Part shown: positions 36,357 to 48,307 of the stretch, piece by piece
Position numbering within the stretch: the first letter of the stretch is position 1
Layout: every line of letters begins with the position of its first letter
Position numbers and translations under genes: made by a program
The notes under the pieces: model-generated
What the model saw: the letters and a program-made list of their open reading frames with translations, nothing else
Databases searched by the model: none
What the model was told of the DNA's origin: nothing
Source: Heracleum sosnowskyi
Lineage: Eukaryota; Streptophyta; Magnoliopsida; Apiales; Apiaceae
Reading direction: 5' to 3'
NCBI GenBank assembly: GCA_030848705.1
Contig: CM061240.1
Span: 128,452,998-128,516,997, forward strand
DNA length: 64,000 nucleotides

Positions 36357-37021
36357 CGTGCCCTGAGTACTTGAAACTTCTCCGAGAATTTCAGCTAAAA
36401 GGGTTAATTTACTTGAGCCAACTTCTCCATATATTGCAATCTTCTCACCAGGTTTTACATTCAAATCTATTTTCTCTAACGTTGCATGTGAAGAACTGAC
36501 ATGCCATGAAAAAGTTGTTTCTTTTATTGGTATTGACTGCTCAATATACTTGCATTGATCTTTTGTGCTTCTTTTTGGCAATTCAGGCTCGGCAAGAAAC
36601 TTCACAATACGAGTTAATACAAACTTTGATTCAATAAAAATTCCTGCAACATCAGGTAAAAGCCTGATAGGTTGTTCGACGGTTCTGAATGTTGCAAGAA
36701 ATGTAAACACAGTGCTTGTATCTAGAGGTATTCTCATAAGACAACATGCCCAGAAAGTAAATATTGTAATTACGATAGGGGATGACCAAAAGAGAGCTAG
36801 ATAATAGCCTGTCTGTGTCAGAACTTAGAATTGTGGATAACCACCTTGCTTCTTCCTTCCTCAATCCTTCTACAACATTTCTAAAGTGTTTCTCCTAACC
36901 ATACAACTTCACGTTCATGTTTTTCACTAGTCACTACTTCCGTAATAGCCTTTAGCCTTATGTCTTGTGCTACGATAAATTTTGTCACGTACTTGCGCTG
37001 CAATTTGGCCAATGGAGAATT
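36357..37021 (-). pseudogene. ABCC (MRP-type) transporter fragment, broken
   Basis: The minus strand reads NSPLAKLQRKYVTKFIVAQD (from 37021), then, after frame breaks near 36800-36900, RKEEARWLS. From about 36740 it reads IPLDTSTVFTFLATFRTVEQ, then VKPGEKIAIYGEVGS and ILGEVSSTQGT, up to a GTGAGT donor at 36356. This is the end of the first transmembrane domain and the start of the first nucleotide-binding domain of a plant ABCC transporter. The Walker A motif is altered: GEVGSSKLTLL where the family has GxxGxGKST, so Gly and Ser are lost although Lys remains. Frameshifts and a missing rest of the gene make it a captured pseudogene. Confidence 0.85.
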
Positions 37022-37498
37022 TCCGACTATGCATTTACAGTGTGCCCAGAATTGATCATATACGTAGGTTCAAAAATAAATAATGTAATTACACATATGC
37101 ACAAAATACACATACAAGAAAAGAATGTTGAAAGTGCAGGCAATAAACACATGAAGGCAACATTTAGTTCCTTTAATCATAGCTGCAAACCCAAAAACCT
37201 TGAGCTAATTACAGTGTTTGATTTGGAAAAATATATTTTATTTAGATAGTGCATCACAATAGTTTCCAATTCATATATACAATGCTAAATTGAAGGAAAG
37301 TTTTATGAGATGTTGCTTACTGTCCAGACTGGCTCCATAATGCTTGTTGTTTCAAGTGACGTTTTGTTTCTTGATGGTTGCTTCGCATAGGAACTGCAGA
37401 ACCTGTGGGCATGTTACGTGGTTCAACATGTGGTTATCTTAAACTGTATGAGGAAATAGATGCTATTTTGAGAATAGGAGTATATGGCCTATTAGCGA

Positions 37499-37696
37499 TT
37501 ACCTCTTTGCATCTAAGAGTTTCACATCCAATATCTCTGAAACTGTGACCTCAGTCAACATTCCCTGGTGGAAAGTTGTTTTTATAACCGGTAGTATAAT
37601 GCCATTTGTTTGCCTTGTAGCCGCCAGTATCATGTCCTTGAGCTCCTTGATTGGGTATAATCTATGTTGAGGTAGGTCTTGGTTGAATATCCACAT
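37499..37696 (-). pseudogene. Unidentified exon-like open stretch
   Basis: A 65-residue open frame, containing LYPIKELKDMILAATRQTNG and VTVSEILDVKLLDAK, lies upstream of the ABCC fragment on the same strand. It has a protein-like composition but I do not recognise it. It may be another captured exon or chance. Confidence 0.25.
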
Positions 37697-39994
37697 AACA
37701 TCAGTTGTTGTGAACTATAGAATAGTGATCTGACATTAGAATTATAGCAGATGCCAACTGCCAAGTAGACTGCAAATTGAAAAGAAAATACAGATTTAAC
37801 ATGAGTATACCAGAAGAAGAATGAATTTCTGCCTTGTTCTAAACAAACGATAAAATCCCTTCTAAATGGCTTTCCACATTAAGCCTCCATCACTGATCAT
37901 GCCTTGCAGTAATTATTAGCTACTTGTGAGAGTAAAAATAAAGCAATTACGTAAGAAACACATACAAGTAAGTGGTTTATATTTATCCTCAATTTCACTC
38001 AAAACCATCGTATATTTTAAGATTAAAAAAAATTAAGATAATGTGTACACATAAAATTTACATTAGCAGGAATTTCAAATATTTTTAAAATGAATAACTA
38101 ATGAAGTGACATAGAGCAAGATTCAGGACTATATCAAAGCCGAAGCCATCAAAACTTAGATAAGAGGTTCACCACAAGTTCAAGCAAGACAGAAGCTGCC
38201 ACAAGTTGCGTTATTGAACTGGAGCTATGCAAAACAATAAAAAAAACTCAAGATATATGTATCGAATCTATAATAGTGTGCCCAGTATTACATGAATGAC
38301 TTGCAAAACGAAAATAATAAGACTCTAGATTTTATTGGAAGTGAAATTTATTTTATCCAGAGCTAATTAAGCTGAACTAGATGGATGATAAGTATAGAAT
38401 TTTAATTTTAAAGATTTTGAACCCAAATATTATAACACATGTACCAAGAAATGTTTATTAATAATATTATGAACTTACTATAAATATAGAATCGATTTTG
38501 TGGATGACACCCAGTTCCAAGAATTGCATTCATGTCCCTTCAATGCCTGAAATAAACATCAGCTGCAAAGAACATGCAACCTGGTCCATTTATCCCACCC
38601 AATTAATAAGGTAAATGAGTCATTTTACATTGATTCAAATGTACGAACCAACCTATCTCGAGCAAGGCACATACACACTCTTAATCCACAGACATCCTTT
38701 TTATACACAGGCTTTGACGTTAATATATGTGGAGCCTATCCTAGAGTTGAGAAAAGGAGGCATGCAAAACTAAAACTTGGCCTAGCATAGGTTGTTAGCC
38801 TTGTGATACTATTTTAGTCGGAACGTGAGTTGAGGTTTTAAAAGGCAAGCATTTTCCTTTTACAATGCATAGGCGATACAACAAATATTTGCATCAGAGT
38901 AATTTTGTTTAGGTCTTAGGTTGGGTATTGGGTGTTCCCATATAGCAAGGGTAATTTAGAGGATTTTCTCAGCAGGTCAGAGGTTTTATAATTGGGTAAC
39001 GATACATACAGTTTGTGAAAAGGGAATTAGGGCCCTGTTAAACAGGTGAATACTATTATTTTCTAACGACCATTGCCATAAAAATAAAAACATACAAACA
39101 TCCATAATTACTAAGAGCACAAAAGAAAAGGGGCTCTGGAATCCACTTATGGTCTCAACATGAGCAAGGCTTCAGTTTTTTTAAAGTTGTAAGAGGAGAA
39201 GAACAAGACAACAAAAGAAAAGAGTTGTCTGGTGCTTGATGCAACCAAAAACACACACCTAAATATGATATCAAAAGTCTGTAGTTTTACCGTAATTTAC
39301 AAAAGGTACAAGTTATAAATCTATAATTATTGTAAATTGATTAAAGCAACTCCACGCTCACAATTGTAGATAAATATTCAGTTTACCTTTTTGTGGAAAC
39401 CATTAACAAAGGGGAATTGAAACTCCCAATATTTGACTTACCAAAGAGTTTTTTCTCCCCTTAGCCCGGAATAATAAACGGCCGCCGATACTTCTGTACT
39501 ATTGTCAGACTGGAATTAAATCAAGCATGCCACCAACAATCAAAGCTATTAGGAAACACCGAGAGTTCACTAATGGACACAATTGCGCTAAGACGGTGGC
39601 CAAAGGCTGGAAGTGACGTTTGGCCCTCAAACAAAGGGTTTTGTATTTATACGAGTTAGGCGTTCACATGTGATGCTGACATGGAGGCCCAGGTGGATGC
39701 CGACATGGAATAAAATGTTTCATTGAAAGGGTATGTTGCAGTATAAGATATATAATAGATAATAGATTAGAAAAATATATTTACAAATAAGGTAGATTTC
39801 AAACCAACAAATCCAAGCAAAAGATATTCATTTTGTTGGATGTCTAAAAAAGAAGATCTCGTTTTTAAGGAGTCATCTAATATGACACAAAATTGTCAAT
39901 AGCAACGCATTAAACATCCATCATATACAATCCACAAATCATCAAAAAATGGCACTAACTCGTATGAGCACAACATGTGACACGAGAACTTATA

Positions 39995-40634
39995 TTAGAC
40001 CCGGCAATTCGTGTCGTATCGTGTACTTTCGTGTTTCGTGTACTAGGAGGCTAAATCATTAACAAAACGAAATAAGTTCGTGTACCCATTTTGCAAAACA
40101 AAAACGAAACGAAAAATTTCGTGTAAACACGAAACGAAACGAAAAGTACACGAAATTTGTCGCGTACTTATCGTGTACACGAAAAGTACACGAAAGTACA
40201 CGAAAACGAAAACGACACAAAAAGTACACGAAAATATACGAAAGTACACGAAAAGTACACAAAAGTACACGAAAATGAAACAAAAAGTACACGAAACGAA
40301 AACGATATGTGCTGAGTGCCCATTGACCATGACCAATACATACAGATTATTTTAAGTATTTATGAATTATGATATACAATATTTTGAGTATATAATTTTG
40401 TATAAAAATAATACATACAATATTTATTTATGATATGTATTTATATAATTTTAAAATATTTATTTATTTGTTTCGTGTACTTTCGTTTCGTGTCGTGTAC
40501 CCAAGAGTAAACTCAAAATCGACACTAAATTCGCTCGTATAATTTCGTGTACTGAAAAGGTTAAACCAAACCTGTAATTTTCGTGTCGTTTTCGTGTTGT
40601 GTTTTCGTGTCGGGTACGAAATTGCGGGCTCTAA
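39995..40634. mobile_element. Terminal-inverted-repeat element packed with TTTCGTGTAC words
   Basis: The left end TATTAGACCCGGCAATTCG and the inverse right end TTGCGGGCTCTAATA are complementary over about 20 bases with gaps. The inside repeats GTACACGAAA in both orientations dozens of times (40015-40310 and 40470-40620) around an AT-rich centre. The three overlapping reading frames at 40043-40355 are by-products of the repeat. The superfamily is uncertain because no clear target duplication can be told from the surrounding TA runs. Confidence 0.6.
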
Positions 40635-40733
40635 TATATATATATATATATGAAAAAGCCAAAAAAAAATATGAATTATTAAACCACCTATTCATAAAGA
40701 TTTTCAAAAATTAAAAAGTAATAACAATATCTA

Positions 40734-41560
40734 TCTATACTATTATATAATAAACGAAATATTAAAAGTTTGGTTGTTAGTCTAGTCCTCCATGATTTGC
40801 TCACTCAATTCACAATCATTAGATCTTTCTAATCAAATCAATAAAACTGTTATATTAAATACTAAAATTATTATACATACTACCTTTTATAATTTTTTTA
40901 AACTAAAATTCCTCTTTTTATAACAACATAACAAGTAATTTTATTCAATAAAATAAAATAATTATATTTTAACTACTAAGAAATAACTAATTAATATTTT
41001 CAGCTAAAAAAAATTACATTTTCTACATTTTCTAATTAAAATCTCTCACAGCTAAAAATATTATCTTTTCTATATTTTCTAACTAAAACCTCTCATTTTT
41101 CAAAAATATCACGAGCAATTATATATTTCAACTATAACATGTTACATTTTTTATTCTTCCTTACTTAAGCCCCTCCTTCCCATTTATTTAAAATCTATTT
41201 AAATACATTTAATTATCAAAAGAAATTACATATTATAACATGCCTACTTATTAGCTAAAACAAATTACTTTTTCATTTTTTTCTAACAAAATTCACTCCT
41301 TTACCAAAAATATCACGATGTTAATTATCTTTTTCAACTAAAACATGTTAAATTTTCTATTCTTCTATACAAAAACCCCTTCATTTCCAAATATAACACG
41401 GACAAACCTTTTATTATTTATTTTAAAATCTATTTTATGTTTTTAATTATTTAAAAAAATGAACCTACTTTACCATACCCACTTATTTTTTTAACAAAAT
41501 AATTAATAAAGTATTAAAACTTATATAATAAAATAGCAATTCGTATTAGCCTTAAACTAG
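40734..41560 (+). mobile_element. Short Helitron (about 0.83 kb), degenerate 3-prime end
   Basis: The 5-prime end TCTATACTATTATATAATA with the following ACGAAATATTAAAAGTTTGG matches that of the proven Helitron at 47342-48307. The 3-prime end GCAATTCGTATTAGCCTTAA then CTAG is a shortened form of the same terminus and is followed by T; the start is preceded by A. The terminal hairpin is eroded. Non-coding. Confidence 0.6.
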
Positions 41561-42414
41561 TAAATATTAGTAAAAGAAAGACATAAAATTAGCCGTGATA
41601 CATATTATATAAGTAAATAATAATAATTAAAAACATACAATCCCACCCTCAATTGTTTTGCTAATTCATTCGACCCTTAATTAATAAATAATAAATTTAT
41701 AATTAAAATAAATAAGACTGTAAACAAAATTAAAAGGCTGATTTGTAGGTAGATCTAGTAAAATGGGTCCAGATCCGATGAACCGAACCTGATTTTGTAT
41801 CTGAATCAGTTAATCCGATAATAATCTGAAAATCGATTTGAATCGATAAGAAAATTATCTGAACCGAAAATTTAACCGAAAATTATCTGATCCGACTATA
41901 ATTCAGAACCGATCATAACAGAATAATAAATTATCCGAACTGAATATGATTCAAAATACGGGATCCGATTTAAATCCGAACTGAAAAAATGGTGAATTCA
42001 GTTTTATAATTTTTACAGATCATAATCCATATATCTTAAGCTACTTTTAATTCAATAAATTTATCTATTTATAGACAAAATTCATATTTATAACAATTTC
42101 ATGTCAAAAATAACATAGATATCTTATTAATATTTTTGGAAAAGTACATTTTTTTGTATTAAAAATAATATATTTAATAATAAGATATTTTTTAAAGTCT
42201 TTCAAAAAAAAAGAATGAGTAATGATCGAAAAAGATCTGAACCGATATTTAAGAAGTTTCTAGTTTTTGCAACAGCTTCCATAACAGGATTGCAACAGCT
42301 TCCATAACTGATATTTAAGAAGTTCCTAGTTTTTGCTCTTTGCACACCTCCTAAACAAAATGGAGATTTAAGATATAACAACATAATTAAAACTCAGTTC
42401 GAATTTAAAGAGTA
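41561..42414. other. No gene; cryptic ATCCGAACC-type repeat
   Basis: AT-rich sequence. Between about 41757 and 42000 words such as GATCCGA, GAACCGA and AATTATCTGA recur. Near 42240-42330 a 50-bp segment with AGTTTTTGCAACAGCTTCCAT is partly duplicated. No gene is supported. Confidence 0.4.
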
Positions 42415-44279
42415 CTAGCCTATAACCCGTGCAAGTCATGGGTCTTAAAAAATAATAAGCTAAAAAATTTAATATTAAAAATAAAAGTATAAATTAATAT
42501 GATAAATTATAAAAAGAGAAACTTAAATATTAACTGGAACATAAAAAAATATTAAAAAATACAGATGAGGCTGAGGAAGATAAACGAGATATTATTAATA
42601 TTATTTTATAATAAAATAATATTAATAATAAGGACATATAAAAAATCTAACATGTTTTAATTAAAAAAAGTAATTACCCGTGATATTTTTAGAAGTGTTT
42701 TAATTATATTAATTGTATTTATTAAAAAAATACGCTGATATGTTAAAATAAGTAAGTTTTTTTTAATAAGGACAAATAGGAAAGCTAACATGTTTTAATT
42801 AAAACAAATAACTATCTATAATATTTTTAGATGTATTTTAATTATATTAATTGTATTTGTTAAAAAAATACGTTCACTTGTTAAAATAGGTAAGTTTTTT
42901 TAAATAATTAAAAGTATTAAAATAAGTTTTAAAATATATAAGTAAAGATATTTTTGGAAAATAGAGATTTTAGTGTTAACAAATATAAAAGGTAATATAT
43001 TTTAATTTAAAGGTAATTGTCCGTGATATTTTTGGAAAAGAAGTAGATTTTGTTAGGAAAAAAAATATTTTAATTATAAAAGACAATCAACTAGTTACTA
43101 TTTTTATATTATTTTATCATTTATTAAACAGAGTATTAAAAAAGATTTTAAAATAAATAAGTAAGGATTGCACCTCTTAATTGTGGAAAATAGAGATTTT
43201 AGTGATAACAAATATAAAAAATATTATGTTTTAATTTAAAGGTAATTGTCATGATGTTTTTGGAAAAGGAGTAGATTTTGTTTGAATTTTTTTTAATTAT
43301 AAAAGGCAATCAGCTAGTTACTATTTTTATATTATTTTATTATTTATTAAATAGAGTATTGAAATAGGTTTTAAAATAAATAAGTACGGATTGCACTTCA
43401 TATTTTTGGAAAATAGAGATTTTAGTGATAACAAATATAAAAGGTAATATGTTTTAATTTAAAGATAATTGTCATGATATTTTTGGAAAATGAGTAAATT
43501 TTGTTAGAAAAAAGCTTTCGTTATCCTAAAAAGAAAGAAGTATATTTGTAGCAGTATATTTTGATTATATTATTAATTTATTAATTAGAAAAAGTACTGA
43601 AAACCAAAAACTAACCGAAAACCAAAACGTTTCGGATTTAATAATATAATATAGATATCCTAAACAATAAATCTATTTATTAATCTCATAAATGAGCAAC
43701 ACCAGAAGCTAAATGGTAGTTCCAAGTAAAAACTAAACAAAGTCAAATGCATGTGTTCACTCGCACGAATATAGAAGCTTTTAAATACATATATCTCGCA
43801 TGAAAATGAAAGTCTGTAAATACACATAAAAATCATATACCAATGACAAGGAAAGACAAGGACAAAAATCATAGTTTAGTCCAAGAAAACCTTCATTCTC
43901 AATCACCTCATCAACCTCGTTAATGAGTCCATCATCAATTGTACCATTTAGTTTTTTTCATTAGCTCAGACAAGGCCTCAACTTCACTTTTACCGATGAA
44001 TCTACAGGACAATAAAAGGAAAAGGTTGGTCTAGAATGAGAAGCTGAAATACCAATGAGTTCCTTGCCATGAGTTCCTTACCAAGGTTTTCCGAGGTGAA
44101 TGTTGGGTCGTTCAATCGTTGATGCTGACTGAAGTTTCAATTGTTTGTTGAACGCACAAGAGGTGAAGAGAAAGAATCTGAGCACAGCAGTAACAAGGGC
44201 AGAGGGATAAAACTGTAACATGTGATGTGGCTTGGTTTCGCTGGCCAAGCATGTTCCAGTATTGAATACTTATAATAGA
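42415..44279 (-). mobile_element. Non-autonomous Helitron (about 1.86 kb)
   Basis: On the minus strand the element starts TCTATTATAAGTATTC (44279; an alternative TC is at 44283) after host A. It ends with the hairpin ACCCATG-ACTTG-CACGGGT, TATAGG and CTAG at 42415, before host T. The 3-prime half (about 42930-43510) repeats a 215-240-bp block containing GGAAAATAGAGATTTTAGTG at 42956, 43194 and 43408. The 5-prime part (43890-44230) has an inverted relative at 54160-54460. No helicase is encoded. Confidence 0.75.
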
Positions 44280-44478
44280 TAGATAAAAGATTCAAAAGAA
44301 CAAATGATACAAACTTAACAAAACAGATAAGAGCAATGATATTGATATATACATTCCAAGTTGTTCAACTGATAGTCTGAAATATTTTTAAAAAACCCGA
44401 TAGTCTGAAATTACTTCAAACTACATAGAATGATTAAATAAGACCTACACCAACGCAATCCAGACTACAAATAGTAAA

Positions 44479-46257
44479 TTAGCACCAAATAATTTGTGCA
44501 TCTAAGGATAATCTAGGGAACTGCTGCAATTCTTGTTCAATCCTCAACTTCTCTTTAGTATCAGTAGATTTAGTGCTGCAGAAAACTGAAATCCCTTTGA
44601 GTGAAGGGGAAGATGCAAGCAAATGTTTTATAAAACAGAGCACATATCTCGAATCCACGGCACCCTTTATTTTCACAGTTTGGAGTTGGTCCAGAAACAT
44701 GTCTTTCCAATCTAATGATCCCAAATATTGTTCGGTTGTTAATTCTGTAGGACTCAAACTCTTCACTTGATCAAGTTCCTACATGCAATTTAAAAAAATA
44801 TATATATATAATTAAATCATATCTTAAGCATATTAAAATTAAATCTCAGGCCTAAATGTACAAGATGAATACAAATATATCAATGATTAATGTATACAAA
44901 TCCCAAACAATTTTTATATCCCCAAGCAGTACTTTTTTAGACAGAAATTGCTTAATACATTGCTTCAATATGTTCTATACTTATTCATATAAACATTAAA
45001 ACTCAAGCCTGATGTACAAGAAGATGATTTATTGATTTTACATGCAAATTCCGAACAGCATATTTCAAAACCTAAAAATAGTTAAAATACTACACTAGTT
45101 CTCACCAGTTGAATGCAAAGATCTTGCAAGTGGGGAAAACTTCTGATCAAGTATGCAACTCTTGAGAACTGGCACAATTCATGTGATTTGAGCCAAAACA
45201 AGGTCAAACTTCTCAAGTTAACAGCTTTTGCTGTAGGCCTCGACACATTTAAGGGAGGAGGTCCCAAAACCTAACATAAAAATGTTAGTCAAGCCACAGC
45301 ATAATGACTCTTCCTCTGCATTAATAAATTCAATAAAATACTGAATAATAATTTGCTGAATGTTCATTTTACCTTGAGGGTGGGACCATCAAGAATCAAA
45401 CGACTTAAGGTAGGAGTTTCCCCAAGAAGCTTGATCAAGTCGTGGACTTTTCTTATTTCGGAATTTGCAGCCGTGAACACAAGACCCAGGTATCTCAGTT
45501 TTCTGGTGCGTTGCAACCACTGCCACTCAAATTTTGTACTTTTTGCGATATACAATCCTTGTAAATTGTTACCCTTTCTAAATTGGCGTGCTAGACGTTC
45601 GATCCCTTCACAGCCTCGCAGATGCAAATACTTAAGTTGTTTTCCAAATGTCATGTCATGGATAATTGAGGTATTAACAAGTTGAACTATTGTCAGACTA
45701 GTGAAGCTTCCAGATTTAAAGGATGGAGCCAATGCCATGTTAAAAAGCCTTAACATAGTCAATTCCGGAAAACCAAACAAAGCAGGAGAAAGTTCGGTGG
45801 CCCCTTTCTCCTCAAAGAGAAAATTTACAGTCCTAAGCCCCTTCCCAGACAATTGATTAATCCAGGAATGATAACAGTAACGAATCGCAGGAGTAATGTA
45901 TAGCAAAAAGTAGAAAATGGGGCCTGTGTGAGATGAAAGAATCATATTGAAGACTTTTGTAAATTCAGATCTGAATGTGCATTTTTCTATCTTAGAAGCC
46001 AGCTGTAAAAAAAATTGGGTATCAAGAACTAGGAACGGATGCATACACCAAATATTTCTCCAAAATTTTGAGAGGATACTTGTTCTTGCCACATCATGAG
46101 TTGGCAGAAGCAATAAGATACGAGTAATTAACTCTCCAGGCAAGTTGCTGATCTTGTCCTCCCCAGAACCTCTGAATTCAACACGTTGCCTTTTTGAAAC
46201 CGGCCCAGCAACAATGCCTCCGCAATCCATTAGCCCCCTTTCGACATCACCTGTCAT
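44479..46257 (-). CDS. F-box/FBD/LRR-type protein (copy B, complete)
   Basis: Three exons encode 449 residues: 46257-45373 (295 codons), 45270-45106 (55) and 44778-44479 (99 plus stop). Introns of 102 and 327 bp are phase 0 with GT-AG ends. The N-terminal F-box (about 34-75) contains NLPGELITRILLLLPTHDVA and would bind SKP1 in an SCF E3 ligase. The middle has leucine-rich segments such as FPELTMLRLFNMA and LKYLHLRGC. The last exon is the FBD-type end with SLDWKDMFLDQLQTVK and LSLDAQIIW. Length and order suit plant F-box/FBD/LRR proteins, whose substrates are mostly unknown. Two paralogues lie at 1-828 (partial) and 19142-29575 (broken). No lesion was seen. Confidence 0.9.
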
Positions 46258-47341
46258 ACTTTCTTTTGCACTAATATTTTATTTGATACCTAAGAGAGCG
46301 ACACAAATCAGAGGATGTAATTAAGCAACCATGCATAATCGAAAACAGCAGCTGTGTAATTAGAAGACCAGATTTCGAACGAGGGAGACACTGCTAGATC
46401 AAGTAAACCAGTACGTTTTGTTTGATTATCAATCAGTAGAATAGAAAACATCGAAAAGCCTAATTTACATTAATTTTTCCACCCCAAAGATTACAGAGAC
46501 CAAGGTTTTCTATACTACCACAACAATAAACAATTTATAAAATCAGTACTAAAAACCGAAATATAATCTAAAATGGAGTAATTAAACAAATACTTAACGA
46601 CAAAAGTATTCTAAACCTAAGTTCAACTTGTGATTCGGGTGTTACATTACAACATAATAAGATCCTGTAACTAATCAGCTAATTTAAAATTTTAAGGCGT
46701 TAGATAAAGGCTTTACTGGATCTTATATTATGTTCTAACATCGGGGAAAGAACAACAAAAGGTTTCACATGTCGAATGATGAACTCCTGGGACATCAACA
46801 TAAGTTTTCAACTTTTCGGATATATCAGTAATTAAAATTATTTGAACTTTAAGAACACATGTACTATCGAAAGATGGTCAATGAAACATGCAAGTAGTTA
46901 AACATGTAACTAAAAAATCAACCATGTACAGAAACTATTAGGATAAAAGTTTGAGGATAAAAGTGAAAATTTGGAGATTACCAGAAGAACTCGACCAGGT
47001 CCAAGCAAAGATGGTGATTCACTGACTCTGAACTGTCTTGTCGAATATATATTCACACATCCATGTATCCTTAAATAGACTAAAATACCCTCTAACCCTG
47101 AATAGACTAAAATACCCTCTAACCACAAATAGACTAAATAACCCTCAAGATTATTTCCACTGACCGTAGAAATATATTTACGAAAATACCCTCAACAGTC
47201 AACATAGAGAGTCCTAGATCGAATATAATTATATCGTATATATAATTCAAATCACAGGGACAAATTAGTAATTTCGTAATTAGTATTATTAAGTAAATGA
47301 TGAAGGTTCGATTTCTCATGAGTACAAACATTAATATAATA
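46258..47341. other. Upstream flank of F-box copy B; no gene
   Basis: Nearly identical to 829-2415 except that the MITE found there is absent. The AAATACCCTC words recur at about 47080-47200. Reading frames of 65-72 residues are repeat-derived. Confidence 0.6.
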
Positions 47342-48307
47342 CTAGCTTAAAACTCGTGTGATGCACGGATTGCTAATTGTTATTTTATTATTATTTTTTA
47401 AAATTTTATTAATTGTAATTGTGCAAAAAATAAGTAGACATGTTAAAATAGGTAAACACTTTTAATTAATTAAAAACATTAAAACGGATTTTAAAATAAA
47501 TACGTATGGGTTTGCCCGTTATATTTTTTTGAAAATGAGGAGTTTTATTAAGAAAAAATAAAAAAATGTAACATGTATTTAGTTTAAAAAGGTAAATGCC
47601 CGTGATATTTTTAGAAAATAAGGTTTTAAAATTTAATAATTAAAAGTATTTAAATATGTTTTAAAATAAATAAGTAAAGAGTTTTCTGTGATATTTTTGA
47701 AAAAAGAATGAATTTTAGTGAGAAAAATAGAAAAATTAAATTGTAAATTGCAATTTCCTATGATATATTTAGAAAAGGTGATATTTTGTTAGAAAAAATA
47801 TATAATATGTTTTAACTGAAAAGGTAATTGATTATAAATAGGTATTTGATTATTTATATTTTAATATTTTTAGTAATTGCATTTGTTAAGAAAAATAAGT
47901 AGATATGTTAAAATAGATAAACTTTTAAAAATAATTATAATATTAAAATATGTTTAAAAATAAATAACTAAATGTTTGTCCATGATATTTTTGGAAAAGG
48001 AGAGGTTTTAGTAAGGAAAAATAGAAAAACTAACATGTTTTAGTTAAAAAAGGTAATTGTCCGTGATATATTTAGTTAAAAAATGTAATTGGTTATAAAT
48101 AGGTAATATTATTTTTTAATAATATATTTCTATAAATAAGTAAGGTTAATTAAGTAAAAACATGAAGTACAATTAATTAAGGGCAATTAAGTAAAATCAC
48201 AATGTATCATACCGACCAACCAAAGTAAGGTTAATTAAGTAAAATCACAACGTACTATACCGACCAACCAAACTTTTAATGTTTCGTCTATTATATAATA
48301 GTATTGA
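47342..48307 (-). mobile_element. Helitron (966 bp) with proven empty site
   Basis: The duplicated copy at about 2415 reads straight through this position, so the termini are exact. On the minus strand the element runs from TCAATACTATTATATAATAG to TTTTAAGCTAG, inserted between host A and T, with a short hairpin (CGTG-CATCA-CACG) before the CTAG end. These are the diagnostic Helitron features. The interior repeats a block with GTGATATTTTTGGAAAA and has no gene. Confidence 0.92.

Larger units (their letters stand above)
30719..39759 (-). mobile_element. Helitron region (one large or two abutting elements) with captured gene pieces
   Basis: On the minus strand the 3-prime end at 30719 is textbook Helitron: a perfect stem GCCCGTGC-CTC-GCACGGGC, eleven bases (TATAAAGCTAG), then host T. 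Two candidate 5-prime ends of the same type begin TCTATT: one at 35598 (TCTATTCTATATATAATAC) and one at 39759 (TCTATTATATATCTTATAC). Both are followed by related sequence containing CTGCAACA and AATGAAACATTTTATTCCA. Either two Helitrons lie in tandem, the second without a visible 3-prime end, or one large element carries a duplicated 5-prime end. A broken ABCC gene piece and several unidentified exon-like segments lie inside. Confidence 0.6.

Noticed and set aside
40043..40355. Three overlapping reading frames (77-97 residues)
   Set aside because: Low-complexity translations of TTTCGTGTAC/GTACACGAAA repeats.
45353..45685. Plus-strand reading frame of 110 residues, with partial copies at 2-256 and 19839-20258
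   Set aside because: Antisense to F-box/FBD exon 1; no independent support.
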